DNA from: Bombilactobacillus mellifer
GTDB lineage: Bacteria; Bacillota; Bacilli; Lactobacillales; Lactobacillaceae
Length of the DNA: 64,000 bases
Direction of reading: 5' to 3'
Assembly: GCF_000970795.1 (NCBI RefSeq)
Contig: NZ_KQ034028.1
Location: 259,475-323,474 of the forward strand
Shown here: positions 46,887 to 56,494 of the stretch, piece by piece
Layout: the number at the start of each line of letters is the position of its first letter
Numbering within the stretch: position 1 is the first letter of the stretch
The notes under the pieces: generated by a model
Told to the model about the DNA's origin: nothing
The model's input: the letters and a program-made list of their open reading frames with translations, nothing else
Database searches by the model: none
Program-made: the position numbers and the translations under genes

Positions 46887-46928
46887 GATTTTAGCCTCGA
46901 TTGAATCTCAAACAATAATTGCTCACTA

Positions 46929-48257
46929 CTACCGCACGAGTGCTGGTTTTTTCGGATCAAAGTGCCAGTCAGGAATTAAATATTGCATGGCTGCTGCATC
47001 GTCGCGCGCTCCTAAGTGATTATCTACATACAATTGATGGGCTTTTTGGACAGCTTCTAAATTAAGATCAACGCCCAAGCCCTCATTAGTAGCCGGAACG
47101 GTCAATTCCCCATTTTTAATTTGGTAAGGATTATTAGTTAAGTACTGGCCATCTTGCCAAATCCAATGAGTATCTACATCAAAGACTTTACCTGGAGCGG
47201 CTGCAGCAGTATTCGCAATCATGGCTAATGAAATATCAAAGTGGTTGTTCGAGTGAATGCCCCAGTTTAAATCAAATTCGTCACACAGTTGGGCAACCCG
47301 CACGGCACCTTCCATGGTCCAAAAATGGGGATCAGCTAACGGAATGGAAATCGCGTTGAGAGCTAGAGCATGAGACATTTGCCGCCAATCGGTATCCACC
47401 ATGTTGGTAGCAACCGGCATATGGGTCAACTTTTGAAATTCGGCCAGAATTTCGCGTCCGGAAAAGCCGTCTTCGGCGCCACAAGGATCTTCAATGTAGT
47501 GTAAAACTCCTTGGAGTTCGTCCGCATAATGAAGCGCGTCTTTTAAGTACCAACCGCCATTAGGATCTAAGTCTAATTTGGCTTGTGGGAAAGCTTCGTG
47601 TAGAGCTTTCATGGCTGCGACTTCCGTTTCGCCGTCAAAAACGCCGCCTTTGAGTTTGAAAGTTTTAAAGCCATATTTTTGATAGGCTGCTTGCGCTAAT
47701 TTCACTAAAGCATCGGCATCCATGACTGGCTTGCGCCGCAAACGGCCCCATTCATCACTGTTGTCGTCGTTTTGAAGATAGGGTAGATCAGTTTTGCTGG
47801 TGTCACCAACCCAGAATAAGTAACCCAACACTCCAACGTGTTCGCGTTGCTGGCCATCACCAAGCAAGGCCGCTACCGGAACGTGAAAATGTTTGCCAAT
47901 TAAGTCTAAAAAGGCAGTTTCAATCGCTGTTAAAGCGTGAATCATAATACGTAAATCGAAGGTTTGGTTACCCCGACCGCCCGCATCTAAATACGAGAAA
48001 TGCTGGCGCACTTGTTGTAAAACGGCTTTATAGGATCCTAAATGCGCACCTACCACAATATCTTTGGCTTTTTCTAACGTATCTGTAATCTTTTGCCCGC
48101 CTGGAACCTCGGACACCCCGATTTGGCCTTCATCAGTAGTTAAGACCACAATGTTGCGCGTAAAAAATGGTCCATGCGCGCCGCTCAAATTTAAAAGCAT
48201 ACTGTCATAACCTGCCACAGGGTAAACATCCATTTGGGTTATTTTAGGAATATTCAT
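46929..48257 (-). CDS. gudD: glucarate dehydratase
   Basis: 442 aa, the normal GudD length (about 446). The catalytic pair is Lys201-Leu-Lys203 in TFKLKGG, metal ligands Asp231 and Asn233 in DLDPNGGW, with IEDPCGAEDGF, VATNMVDTDW and the base His in WGIHSNNHFDIS. It dehydrates D-glucarate (or L-idarate) to 5-keto-4-deoxy-glucarate. First gene of the minus-strand operon, facing a LysR gene across 126 bases. No garL/garD/KDG aldolase is present here, so the product must be handled by genes outside the window or by the neighbouring dehydrogenase. Confidence 0.92.
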   Translation of the reverse strand: MNIPKITQMDVYPVAGYDSMLLNLSGAHGPFFTRNIVVLTTDEGQIGVSEVPGGQKITDTLEKAKDIVVGAHLGSYKAVLQQVRQHFSYLDAGGRGNQTFDLRIMIHALTAIETAFLDLIGKHFHVPVAALLGDGQQREHVGVLGYLFWVGDTSKTDLPYLQNDDNSDEWGRLRRKPVMDADALVKLAQAAYQKYGFKTFKLKGGVFDGETEVAAMKALHEAFPQAKLDLDPNGGWYLKDALHYADELQGVLHYIEDPCGAEDGFSGREILAEFQKLTHMPVATNMVDTDWRQMSHALALNAISIPLADPHFWTMEGAVRVAQLCDEFDLNWGIHSNNHFDISLAMIANTAAAAPGKVFDVDTHWIWQDGQYLTNNPYQIKNGELTVPATNEGLGVDLNLEAVQKAHQLYVDNHLGARDDAAAMQYLIPDWHFDPKKPALVR

Positions 48258-48383
48258 AAAAACTTCCTTCCTTGTGATTTATTTAACATCCTAGGTTATT
48301 GTATAATCAACTAGGGGTAGCATTACAGTACCCGATGGGATAATAGCTGAACTATTTGTTCACTTGAAAAGGAAGGCATTGGA

Positions 48384-49289
48384 TTGGAAATTAATAATCT
48401 GAAAACTTTTTTATCAGTCGCTAAATACGGAAGCTTCAAAAAAGCTGCGGAAAAATTTTTCTTGTCTCCCCGAGCAGTATCCAAACAGATGGATCAATTG
48501 GAAAATGAACTCGGAGTGACTTTATTTCAACGGCATCAAAATAGTTCAGAGTTAACGAAACAAGGTCAAAAATTCATTGTAGCCGCGCAAGACATGGTGA
48601 ATATTTATAATGATGAATTAAATCGAATTAAAAGTACTAAACACTTGAATCAACAATTACTTCGAGTAGGTTTTTCTTCGGCCAATCAAGAAGTGGAATT
48701 GCAGCATTTATTATTGTTGATCTTTCAAAAATATCCGGATATTCAATTAGACTTTATGCAAGAAAGCCGCAATCGTTTGTTGCAATTATTGCAAGTCGGA
48801 ACGTTAGATATTGTCATTTCACCGGTTTATGCGACACAAACGAACATTACAGATTCGATAGTTCATGTACCGGTACGGACAGGCCAATTGCTGGTGGGCG
48901 TTAGCAAATTTAATCCCTTAGCACACCAAAATTGTTTAACAGTCGAAGATATTAGCCCTTTTTATGTGTATTATTATTCACCTTATGATTCTTCATTTAT
49001 GCAAGAGGTAGTTTCCTCCAAGTTTCCCAATCAATTTCCGAAAGATCATATTAAGCGGTGTTCATCGTTAGAATTACGCGATGCCTATGTAGCGACGAAT
49101 AACGGGATTGGTTTTTATCCGAGTCCGTTTCTGGAATTAGAAAAGCAGCGCAATCCGATGATCGAATTTTTATCATTAGCCAAACCCTCTAGTATTTTCT
49201 ATGCATCAAGTGTGTTTTATAACAAAAATAACCATAAAGAAAATGTTAAATATTTCATTAATAGTTTGAGAAAATATGAATTAAATTAA
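48384..49289 (+). CDS. LysR-type regulator of the sugar-acid cluster
   Basis: 301 aa from a TTG start with AAGGAAGG upstream. The N-terminal HTH reads NLKTFLSVAKYGSFKKAAEK and FFLSPRAVSKQMDQLENELG; the rest is the effector domain, cut as usual by LLRVGFSSANQEVELQHL. It is divergent from gudD. In the shared 126-base gap there is an ATAG-N5-CTAT partial palindrome near 48343 that could be its T-N11-A type site. It probably activates both the dehydratase operon and the dehydrogenase-transporter genes on its right. Confidence 0.85.
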   Translation: MEINNLKTFLSVAKYGSFKKAAEKFFLSPRAVSKQMDQLENELGVTLFQRHQNSSELTKQGQKFIVAAQDMVNIYNDELNRIKSTKHLNQQLLRVGFSSANQEVELQHLLLLIFQKYPDIQLDFMQESRNRLLQLLQVGTLDIVISPVYATQTNITDSIVHVPVRTGQLLVGVSKFNPLAHQNCLTVEDISPFYVYYYSPYDSSFMQEVVSSKFPNQFPKDHIKRCSSLELRDAYVATNNGIGFYPSPFLELEKQRNPMIEFLSLAKPSSIFYASSVFYNKNNHKENVKYFINSLRKYELN

Positions 49290-49319
49290 AAAAACTATAG
49301 TTATTTTAGGGCAAAGCGT

Positions 49320-49357
49320 GGACCGATCAACTCGTATCAGAGTTATCGGTCCTTTTA
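49320..49357 (+). terminator. terminator after the LysR gene
   Basis: GGACCGAT..ACTC / GAGT.ATCGGTCC stem followed by TTTT. Confidence 0.8.
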
Positions 49358-49451
49358 GTTCAGCAGCAAAACTAATTGTTACTTTGCTTTTGTGAATTGA
49401 GTAACTAGGATAAGTTTGTAAATAAATTAATTAAGTGGGGGTTGAGCTCTT

Positions 49452-50435
49452 ATGAAAAAGGTCTTATTAAGTGAAAAAATTGCAGATGCCGGCATTGACT
49501 TACTGAAAAAAAATGGCTTTGAAGTGCGGGTTTCTCCAAGTACCGATGAAGCAACTATGAAAGAAGAGATTGCCGATGCTTATGCGGTGATTATGCGGTC
49601 CTCGGAATTGCCCGCAGAAGTGATTGCCGCTGGCAAGCAGCTGAAAATTATCTCTCGTAACGGTACCGGAATTAATAATGTGGATGTGGATGCTGCAACA
49701 GCTAATCATGTGTTAGTGGCTAAAGTGAACGGTGCCAATGCATTTTCGGTAGCCGAGTATGTTATGACCACTATCTTAATGTTGAGTCGTAATATCATGA
49801 ATGATGATCAGATGTTGCATGCGAAAAAAGCCGAGTTAAGTAATTTGTCCTTACCAGGTTTTTCCACCAAGTATCAGCTAAATGGCCATGAAATTCGCAA
49901 CAAGACTTTAGCTATTTTAGGTTTAGGACATATTGGACAAGTGTTGGCTAAATTAGCACAAGCTTTTGGTATGCAAGTGATTGGTTATGATCCTTATTTA
50001 AAATCTTCGCCAGTGAAATTGTATGATGATTTGCAAACACTCTTGCCATTGGCAGATTTTGTTTCCATCAACATGCCTTTAACTGCTGAAACGCAAAATC
50101 TAATTGCGCAAAAAGAATTGGCGCTCATGAAAAAGACCGCTTATTTGATTAATTCGGCGCGGGGCGGCATCGTTAATGAAACGGATTTGGCCGCAGCACT
50201 GAATAGCGGTAATTTAGCGGGCGCTGCAATTGATTCCTTTAATCCTGAACCACCGGCTCCGGATAATCCATTATTCAGCAGTAAAAATACGATTATTACC
50301 AGTCATATCGCAGGAACTACTATTGAGGCTAATGATGCTTTAGGGACAGGCGCCGCTCAAGCCATTATTGATTTTGCCCAAGGGAAAATGCCGCAATTCC
50401 CAGTTAATCCCGATGTCTTTACGGAGGGTCGTTAA
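49452..50435 (+). CDS. D-2-hydroxyacid dehydrogenase (phosphoglycerate/hydroxypyruvate type)
   Basis: 327 aa. The NAD fold shows LAILGLGHIGQVLAKLAQAF, the catalytic Arg in NSARGGIV, the Glu in DSFNPEPPAPDNPL and the His in SHIAGTTIEAND. It starts at ATG 49452, 16 bases after a GGGGG-rich ribosome site. In this cluster it most likely reduces a keto acid such as tartronate semialdehyde, hydroxypyruvate or a deoxy-keto sugar acid. A serine-pathway role (serA) is less likely because it lacks the ACT domain and sits by a dicarboxylate-type transporter. Confidence 0.82.
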   Translation: MKKVLLSEKIADAGIDLLKKNGFEVRVSPSTDEATMKEEIADAYAVIMRSSELPAEVIAAGKQLKIISRNGTGINNVDVDAATANHVLVAKVNGANAFSVAEYVMTTILMLSRNIMNDDQMLHAKKAELSNLSLPGFSTKYQLNGHEIRNKTLAILGLGHIGQVLAKLAQAFGMQVIGYDPYLKSSPVKLYDDLQTLLPLADFVSINMPLTAETQNLIAQKELALMKKTAYLINSARGGIVNETDLAAALNSGNLAGAAIDSFNPEPPAPDNPLFSSKNTIITSHIAGTTIEANDALGTGAAQAIIDFAQGKMPQFPVNPDVFTEGR

Positions 50436-50436
50436 G

Positions 50437-51834
50437 ATGAAACATGCGAAATTAATTACTGGCATTATTGGCATTGTCCTGGGTGGAATTATTGCGTTTT
50501 TGATTCCTACACCGCAAGGATTATCCCATGCAGGCATGGTAGTTTTAGCTTCGATTGTGACAGCCAATATCTTTTGGATTTTTAATGTTCTGCCTAGTTT
50601 CATTACCGGTTTATTGATGCTATGTTCTTGGGTGTTGTTGGGCGCGGTAGATTTTCCTACTTCGTTTAATATCTTTTCCACGACCACGATGTGGATCATT
50701 ATTGGTGGTTTAGCTCTCGGGACGGCAGCTACCAAAACGGGATTAATTAACCGAATGGCGTTGAAGATTATGTCTTATTTACCGGCTAATTTTCGGGGCC
50801 AATCTTTAGCTTTAATGTTGGCCGGAACGATTATTTCCCCAATGATTCCCAGTGCCCATCCGAAAGCGGCCATGAGTACGCCGATTGCTGAAGGTATTAG
50901 TGATGCTTTAAGCTATGAACCTAAAGGCAAAGGTAGTTCGGGACTCTTTATGGCAGCTATTTGGGGCTTTATTGTTATGGAAGCTAGTTTTTTAAGTGCT
51001 ACGGCACAAAATTATGCTTTCAAAGGATTAATTCCCACTAAGTATCAAAATGTGTTAACCTGGGGCAATTGGTTTCTTTTAATGTTGCCTTGGACCATCA
51101 TTGCTTTGGTTTTGGGCTATTGGTTATTGAATTTTTTGTTTAAACCGAAAAACGATCAACCAGTTAGCAAAGACTTTATTCATCAAAAATTAGAAGCCAT
51201 GGGGCCGATGTCCAATCAAGAAAAAATCACAGCTGCAGTAATCTTAGTTGCAATTATTTTTTGGATTTTAGGTTCGGCGATTAAATTAGAAGCGGCCATT
51301 ACAGCTTTAATTGGGGTCTGCATTTTAACAGCGACGAAAGTTTTAACTCCAGCAGACTTTAAAAATCGCTTGAGCTGGGATACCATCATTTTCATTGGCA
51401 CTGTCATGGCTTTGGGCAATGTGATGAAAACAGTCGGCTTAACAACTTGGTTATATAAGATTTTACAGCCTTTAATTAATCCGATTCTCAGCAATATTTG
51501 GATTACCGTGATTGTTTTGCCAATTGTGATTTACTTATGTAAATTTGTAGTAGTTTCTTTAATTTCCACGGGAACTTTAATCGTTCTTTGTTTATTACCA
51601 TTTTTCTCCACAATGAGCTTCAATCCTGCGTTGTTAATTTTAATTATTACCGCTAGTGTAAACATTTGGATGTTGAATTATATGGATGCTCCGGTTATCA
51701 CAGGTCAAGCTGCGGTACAAGGAAAAATGGTTTCTAAAAGTGGCTTAGCTAAGTCCTCTTTGGGCTATATGGTTATTAATATCCTGGGTCTCTTATTATG
51801 TGTGCCAGTATGGACATTAATGGGCTTAGTTTAA
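50437..51834 (+). CDS. DASS (SLC13/CitT)-family anion transporter
   Basis: 465 aa from MKHAKLITGIIGIVLGG, with GGAGGGTCG upstream and one base after the dehydrogenase stop. About a dozen membrane helices. DASS features include ISPMIPSAHPKAAMSTPI with its Ser/Asn-type binding hairpin, and the repeat-2 region VVSLISTGTLIVLC. The family imports di- and tricarboxylates with sodium or by exchange. Next to glucarate dehydratase it is the probable uptake system for glucarate or a related diacid. Confidence 0.85.
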   Translation: MKHAKLITGIIGIVLGGIIAFLIPTPQGLSHAGMVVLASIVTANIFWIFNVLPSFITGLLMLCSWVLLGAVDFPTSFNIFSTTTMWIIIGGLALGTAATKTGLINRMALKIMSYLPANFRGQSLALMLAGTIISPMIPSAHPKAAMSTPIAEGISDALSYEPKGKGSSGLFMAAIWGFIVMEASFLSATAQNYAFKGLIPTKYQNVLTWGNWFLLMLPWTIIALVLGYWLLNFLFKPKNDQPVSKDFIHQKLEAMGPMSNQEKITAAVILVAIIFWILGSAIKLEAAITALIGVCILTATKVLTPADFKNRLSWDTIIFIGTVMALGNVMKTVGLTTWLYKILQPLINPILSNIWITVIVLPIVIYLCKFVVVSLISTGTLIVLCLLPFFSTMSFNPALLILIITASVNIWMLNYMDAPVITGQAAVQGKMVSKSGLAKSSLGYMVINILGLLLCVPVWTLMGLV

Positions 51835-51871
51835 AACCCACGCTAGCTCTAAAGATATAAAAACTTACTCT

Positions 51872-51916
51872 AACTCCGTGATCAATGGTAACCACCATTT
51901 GTCACGGAGTTTTTAT
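51872..51916 (+). terminator. terminator of the dehydrogenase-transporter operon
   Basis: AACTCCGTGA.C.AATGGT / ACCATT.G.TCACGGAGTT stem, then TTTT. Confidence 0.85.
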
Positions 51917-52170
51917 AGACAAACCCATGCATGCCAACAACTGCAGGCAATATCTATAATCGAGCTATTTTCAGTCGAAGGTTCTGATAAGTGACTGCAT
52001 ACTGAAACCGAAAAGTGCAAATACCCTGTAGCTAAAGAGGATAAGGAGAAAAGTGACCGACATATTAGGACAGTAACAATTACAGCAAACCAGTTTAAAG
52101 TAAGAAAGAACTGGTAGCTATAAACTGGCCAGTACCGGATTTTATTTCCTTGGAAATAATGAGGCCATAT

Positions 52171-52208
52171 AAAAACAGTAAGCCCTTGAAAATGACTTAC
52201 TGTTTTTC
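52171..52208 (-). terminator. terminator of the opuA operon
   Basis: AAAAACAGTAAG / CTTACTGTTTTT stem directly after the opuAC stop on the minus strand. Confidence 0.85.
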
Positions 52209-52212
52209 ATTT

Positions 52213-53115
52213 TTATTTATTGATTAAATCTTCTACAGAATTGACATTGGTCATATATCGAGGCACGGCCAGCCCGGTTTTGGCTCCGGTTAAGTTTTTC
52301 CGGATAAAATCAACTTTGTGCCGATATTTTTTAGCATACAATTGATGAGTGACCGGCAGTTCAGCCGTTAAAGTAGCATCAGCAGAGTGACTAGCTAGTG
52401 CGCTCCACATCACACCCACATCTAATTGACGAATTTCGACATTATAACCTTTTTTATTCAAGACATATTGTGCCAAATGGGTAGTAGCTGTTTCGTAATC
52501 ATAGGGCATATAGACCAAGGTTAACTTTTGCCCGTGCCCTGCCGGCACATTTTTCAGCCACTGTTGAACTTGTTGGGGATGTTGTTGTACATAGTGTTTA
52601 ACGGTGGTTTTTGTAGAAGCACCAGCGTTGATTTTTAGCATGACGGGAATGGCTTGTTTTAATTGCCAATGAAAGTTCTCCAAGAATTGGTAAGCCCCCG
52701 GTTTATCTTTTTTCAATCCCAAACGGGCGACGGTCTGCATACTCTCGCCTGTACCGAATATATGTTTTGGGTCTTTTAAGAACTTCAAATGATATTTGGC
52801 GACCATCCAATGAGGTTGCCAAGCAGTTACCACAATGGGCTGTTTATTTTTGGTGGCTTTATCTAAGGTGCTGATCATGGCAGCAGTGGAACTAGTCATT
52901 AATTGCCATTTTTGTTCCTTGAGATGGTAACTGGTTAAAGCCTGATTAGCATTGCCCATAATACCAGCTCCTGCTTCAATTCCCGTGATCGTATAATTAA
53001 TTTGCGGTCCTAAAGATTTATGTGCATCGTATTGTGGTAATTGGGCACTATTGCAGCCAACTAGACTAATTAACATTAACAAGCTACCCAGCCATAAAAG
53101 AACTTTTTTCTTCAT
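52213..53115 (-). CDS. opuAC: glycine betaine ABC transporter substrate-binding lipoprotein
   Basis: 300 aa. A lipoprotein signal (MKKKVLLWLGSLLMLISLVG C) with lipobox LVGC places it on the outer face of the membrane. The OpuAC fold is recognised by VTAWQPHWMVAKYHLKFLKD and YMPYDYETATTHLAQYVL, with Trp residues for the aromatic cage around betaine. It delivers glycine betaine or carnitine to OpuAB. Last gene of a three-gene osmoprotectant operon; RBS AAAGGAG upstream. Confidence 0.9.
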   Translation of the reverse strand: MKKKVLLWLGSLLMLISLVGCNSAQLPQYDAHKSLGPQINYTITGIEAGAGIMGNANQALTSYHLKEQKWQLMTSSTAAMISTLDKATKNKQPIVVTAWQPHWMVAKYHLKFLKDPKHIFGTGESMQTVARLGLKKDKPGAYQFLENFHWQLKQAIPVMLKINAGASTKTTVKHYVQQHPQQVQQWLKNVPAGHGQKLTLVYMPYDYETATTHLAQYVLNKKGYNVEIRQLDVGVMWSALASHSADATLTAELPVTHQLYAKKYRHKVDFIRKNLTGAKTGLAVPRYMTNVNSVEDLINK

Positions 53116-53126
53116 TGAATACTCCT

Positions 53127-53969
53127 TTAGTGAGAATTCTTATCTTGGGTAAATGATTGTGTAATGCGATCTAAAATAATGGCTAAAATCACCACGGCCA
53201 AACCGGCAGCAAATCCGGCTCCGGCATCATTACGACCGACGGCAAAGTATACTTGAGTACCTAATCCCAAGGCTCCGATCATCGAAGCAATAACGACCAT
53301 CGATAAAGCTAACATCAAACTTTGATTAACACCGGCCATGATGGTAGGACGGGCAATAGGCAATTCTACTTTAAAGAGTTTTTGCCAACTACTGGAACCA
53401 TAAGCTTCGGCGGCTTCTGTTAAGTCCCGTGGGACTTGGCGAATACCCAGATTAGTCATCCGAACTGTAGGCGGGGTAGCAAAAATAACAGAGGCTAAGA
53501 CACCGGGAACCATTCCAATCCCAAAAAAAGCCACTGCCGGAATTAAATAAACAAACGCCGGCATCGTCTGCATGAAATCTAAAATGGGATTGACAATGAT
53601 TTGAACAGTATTTTGTTTAGCCATCCAAATTCCCAAAGGAATACCAATGACCAGCGCAATTAAGGTAGAAGTGAGAACTAAGGTTAGGGTTTCTGTCATA
53701 TCATGCCAAAAACCTAAGTTCCAGATTAACAGTAGACCTAATAATTCAAAAATCAAAAGGCCCCATTTTTTATCATGACGTTTTTCCCAGTAGGTAATAC
53801 CTAAGATAAGGATAATAAAAAGCCAAATAGGAATTAAATCAAAAACCCATTGAAAAGCATTGATGATTGCCTGAAAGAAATTAGTAATACTATTAAAAAA
53901 GCCATTAAATTGGGTTAACCAGTCCACTAATTGGTTAATCCATTGAGCTAAGGGTAATTTGGGAATCAT
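53127..53969 (-). CDS. opuAB: glycine betaine ABC transporter permease
   Basis: 280 aa. A long N-terminal amphipathic part (NQLVDWLTQFNGFFNSITNF) precedes about six membrane helices and the EAA loop RDLTEAAEAYGSSSWQKLFK VELPIA-type. This layout is that of OpuAB/ProW. Its start overlaps the opuAA stop by one base (53969). It gives the transmembrane path for glycine betaine. Confidence 0.9.
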   Translation of the reverse strand: MIPKLPLAQWINQLVDWLTQFNGFFNSITNFFQAIINAFQWVFDLIPIWLFIILILGITYWEKRHDKKWGLLIFELLGLLLIWNLGFWHDMTETLTLVLTSTLIALVIGIPLGIWMAKQNTVQIIVNPILDFMQTMPAFVYLIPAVAFFGIGMVPGVLASVIFATPPTVRMTNLGIRQVPRDLTEAAEAYGSSSWQKLFKVELPIARPTIMAGVNQSLMLALSMVVIASMIGALGLGTQVYFAVGRNDAGAGFAAGLAVVILAIILDRITQSFTQDKNSH

Positions 53970-55171
53970 TATTCAACCTCCTCCCCTGCAATGGCTGCTA
54001 AGACAGAACCACGTAAAATAATTCCCAACAGGTGATTTTGGTCGTCTAAGACGGCAAAGGGAATTGGGGTTTTGGAAATTTGATCTATCAAATCACTGAT
54101 TAATACATCGGGTTTGGTCGACGGCACTTTAGTGCGCAACACTGAGCGTAGATCCCGACTACCTTGTTTAACCAATTGTGAAACATCATCAGAATCAACG
54201 AAACCTACAAAGTGGTTCTCATCATCGACAACGTAAATAGAAGAAATTTTGTTGACCCACATTCGTTGCAAAGCCACGCGCGGACCAGATTTGTTAATGT
54301 TAATGGTATCCGGTTTGGTCATCACACTTTTGACCGTCAACGCTTTGGTTCGATCCACATCCTCAATGAAGCGGGCTACATAATCATTGGCGGGGTTCGT
54401 TAAAATTTCTTCGGGTTCGCCAATTTGATCAATGGTCCCATCGTGCATAATTAAAATATGGTCACCAATTCTCAGCGCTTCGTTTAAATCGTGACTAATA
54501 AAGACAATAGTTTTATGCATTTTCTCTTGGATTTCCAACAATTGATCTTGCATATCTTTGCGGTTCAAAGGGTCCAGGGCTGAAAAAGCTTCATCCATTA
54601 GAAGAATTTGACTATCAGTCGCCAGGGCGCGGGCTAAACCAACTCGTTGCTGCATACCGCCGGATAATTGTTGCGGGTATTGGCCATCGTAACCATGCAA
54701 ATGAACTAATTCTAAGGCATCGTGGGCCTTTTGATTACGTTTATTAAGTTCCATACCTTGGATTTCTAAACCATAAGCGGCATTTTGGAGCACAGTTAAA
54801 TTGGGCAATAAGGCAAAATTTTGGAAGACCATGCTTAATTTCTTTTGTCGTAATTGTCGTAATTGTTTCTTGTTAAATTTGATGATATTTTGACCATCAA
54901 TATAAATAGCACCTTGAGTTGGATTAATCAGTCGATTAATCATCCGCAAAAGGGTTGATTTACCACTGCCAGATAGGCCCATAATTACAAAAATTTCACC
55001 CGGAGCAACAGAAAAATTGGCTTGATTGACGCCCACGGTGGCGCCGGTTTTTTGAAGAATTTCTACTTTGGACATGCCTTGTTGCATCAATTTTAAGGCT
55101 TCATCTTTGTGCGGGCCAAAAATCTTGGTTATATTTTGAACCTTGATTTTTGCTTCTTTTTCCAAACTCAA
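53969..55171 (-). CDS. opuAA: glycine betaine ABC transporter ATP-binding protein with CBS pair
   Basis: 400 aa. Walker A GLSGSGKSTLL, signature LSGGMQQRVGLARAL, Walker B ILLMDEAFSALDPL and switch His in VFISHDLNEAL are followed by two CBS domains (about 280-395), which in OpuA-type transporters sense ionic strength or c-di-AMP. First gene of the operon, after an AGGAGG site. The promoter is in the 300-base gap to panE. Confidence 0.93.
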   Translation of the reverse strand: MSLEKEAKIKVQNITKIFGPHKDEALKLMQQGMSKVEILQKTGATVGVNQANFSVAPGEIFVIMGLSGSGKSTLLRMINRLINPTQGAIYIDGQNIIKFNKKQLRQLRQKKLSMVFQNFALLPNLTVLQNAAYGLEIQGMELNKRNQKAHDALELVHLHGYDGQYPQQLSGGMQQRVGLARALATDSQILLMDEAFSALDPLNRKDMQDQLLEIQEKMHKTIVFISHDLNEALRIGDHILIMHDGTIDQIGEPEEILTNPANDYVARFIEDVDRTKALTVKSVMTKPDTININKSGPRVALQRMWVNKISSIYVVDDENHFVGFVDSDDVSQLVKQGSRDLRSVLRTKVPSTKPDVLISDLIDQISKTPIPFAVLDDQNHLLGIILRGSVLAAIAGEEVE

Positions 55172-55490
55172 ACCTCCTTTTAGAATTTGGTTGTTAGATT
55201 GCTGATTAAACGGTTAGTAAGCCACAGATAAAAAGAAAATAATTAATAAATTACTAACTGAAGTTAATTACACTAACAATGATACCATTGTAGCTGATTG
55301 TCAACCTAACGTCAAAAATGCCCCTTATAGTAAGGAAGAAAAAGATCTGACTCCCAAGCATATTAAATCAAATTAAAAAGCACAAAGAAAACATTATAAA
55401 TGTTTAATAGCAAGTGCCGTGAAACTGTGTCAAAAGCATTTAAAAATGGTAGACTTATAGTAAATAAACTTTTTTAAAAGGAGGATTTTA
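55172..55490. other. divergent promoter region of opuA and the PanE-like gene
   Basis: No gene. On the minus strand TTGACA at 55299-55304 and TGGTATCAT (extended -10) at 55279-55284 could drive opuA, though the 14-base spacer is short. Near it AACTGAAGTT and several TTAGT words may be operator sequence. On the plus strand TATAGT near 55455 precedes the AAAAGGAGG of the panE-like gene. Confidence 0.4.
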
Positions 55491-56426
55491 ATGAACATTA
55501 CAATTGTTGGAGCTGGTGGAATGGGAAGCCGTTTTGCGGTGATGTTAAAGCAAGCCGGTAATGATGTAACTTTAATTGATGGTTGGAAAGATAATGTCCA
55601 AGCTATTCGCGAACACGGCATTCAAGCGCAGTACAACGGAGATCCTTTAGTAGTGAAATTGCCAATTTATGAGCTGGCGGAAGTTGATCAAATACCGGCA
55701 ACTAGTGAATTAGTTATTTTATTTGTGAAATCCAATCAGCTGGATCAAACTTGTAATCAGATTAAAAAACTATTAACACCTAATACTTATATTTTATGTC
55801 TACTTAACGGGTTGGGTCATGAAGAAGTTTTACAAAAGTATATTGACACTAATCGTTTATTACTAGGAATCACGATGTGGACCGCCGGCATGCAGGGGCC
55901 AGGTCATCCGATCTTACAGGGTAACGGTAATATTGAACTGCAAAATTTTGGTGATCAAGGCGAAGATTTTGCTCAAAAAGTGGTCCAAGTGATGGATGAT
56001 GCCGGTTTAAATGCGGTTTATAGTCAAAACGTTAAATATTCTATTTGGCGGAAGGCTTGTGTTAATGGGACTTTGAACTGCTTATGTTCGTTATTGGAAT
56101 GTAATATGAAACAATTAGGTCAGACCAAAGAAGCCCCAGAATTTTTAAAGACTATTATTGCTGAATTTGCCGCAGTTGCCAGTCATGAAGGCGTTGATCT
56201 GGATCAAAAAGAAGTTTATCAACATATCGCTGAAACTTTTGACGGCGACATTGCGGAACATTATCCTTCAATGTATCAAGATTTAGTCCAAAACCACCGA
56301 CTGACTGAAATTGACTATATCAATGGCGCAGTTTGGCGGAAAGGCCAAAAATATGGTGTGCCAACACCTTATTGCCAGTTAATCACGCAATTAATCCATG
56401 CAAAAGAACAGATTTTATGTAAATAA
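55491..56426 (+). CDS. ketopantoate reductase family protein (PanE/ApbA)
   Basis: 311 aa. The Rossmann start MNITIVGAGGMGSRFAVMLK, the LVILFVKSNQLDQTC and TYILCLLNGLGHEEVL strands, and the C-terminal helical domain with the catalytic Lys in YSIWRKACVNGTLNCLCSLL are typical. It reduces a 2-keto acid with NADPH, ketopantoate if a true PanE; in lactic acid bacteria paralogues reduce branched 2-keto acids to D-hydroxy acids. It stands alone with AAAAGGAGG upstream. No other pantothenate gene is nearby. Confidence 0.85.
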   Translation: MNITIVGAGGMGSRFAVMLKQAGNDVTLIDGWKDNVQAIREHGIQAQYNGDPLVVKLPIYELAEVDQIPATSELVILFVKSNQLDQTCNQIKKLLTPNTYILCLLNGLGHEEVLQKYIDTNRLLLGITMWTAGMQGPGHPILQGNGNIELQNFGDQGEDFAQKVVQVMDDAGLNAVYSQNVKYSIWRKACVNGTLNCLCSLLECNMKQLGQTKEAPEFLKTIIAEFAAVASHEGVDLDQKEVYQHIAETFDGDIAEHYPSMYQDLVQNHRLTEIDYINGAVWRKGQKYGVPTPYCQLITQLIHAKEQILCK

Positions 56427-56494
56427 CCACTGAGACTTGTGAGAGCATTTTGGTTTGAACCAGAAATCTCCAAAATATATATAAAGGATATCTA

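Larger units (their letters stand above)
51835..52212. other. intergenic between transporter and opuAC
   Basis: No gene. Two terminators facing each other (51872-51916 and 52171-52208); nothing recognisable between them. Confidence 0.6.
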
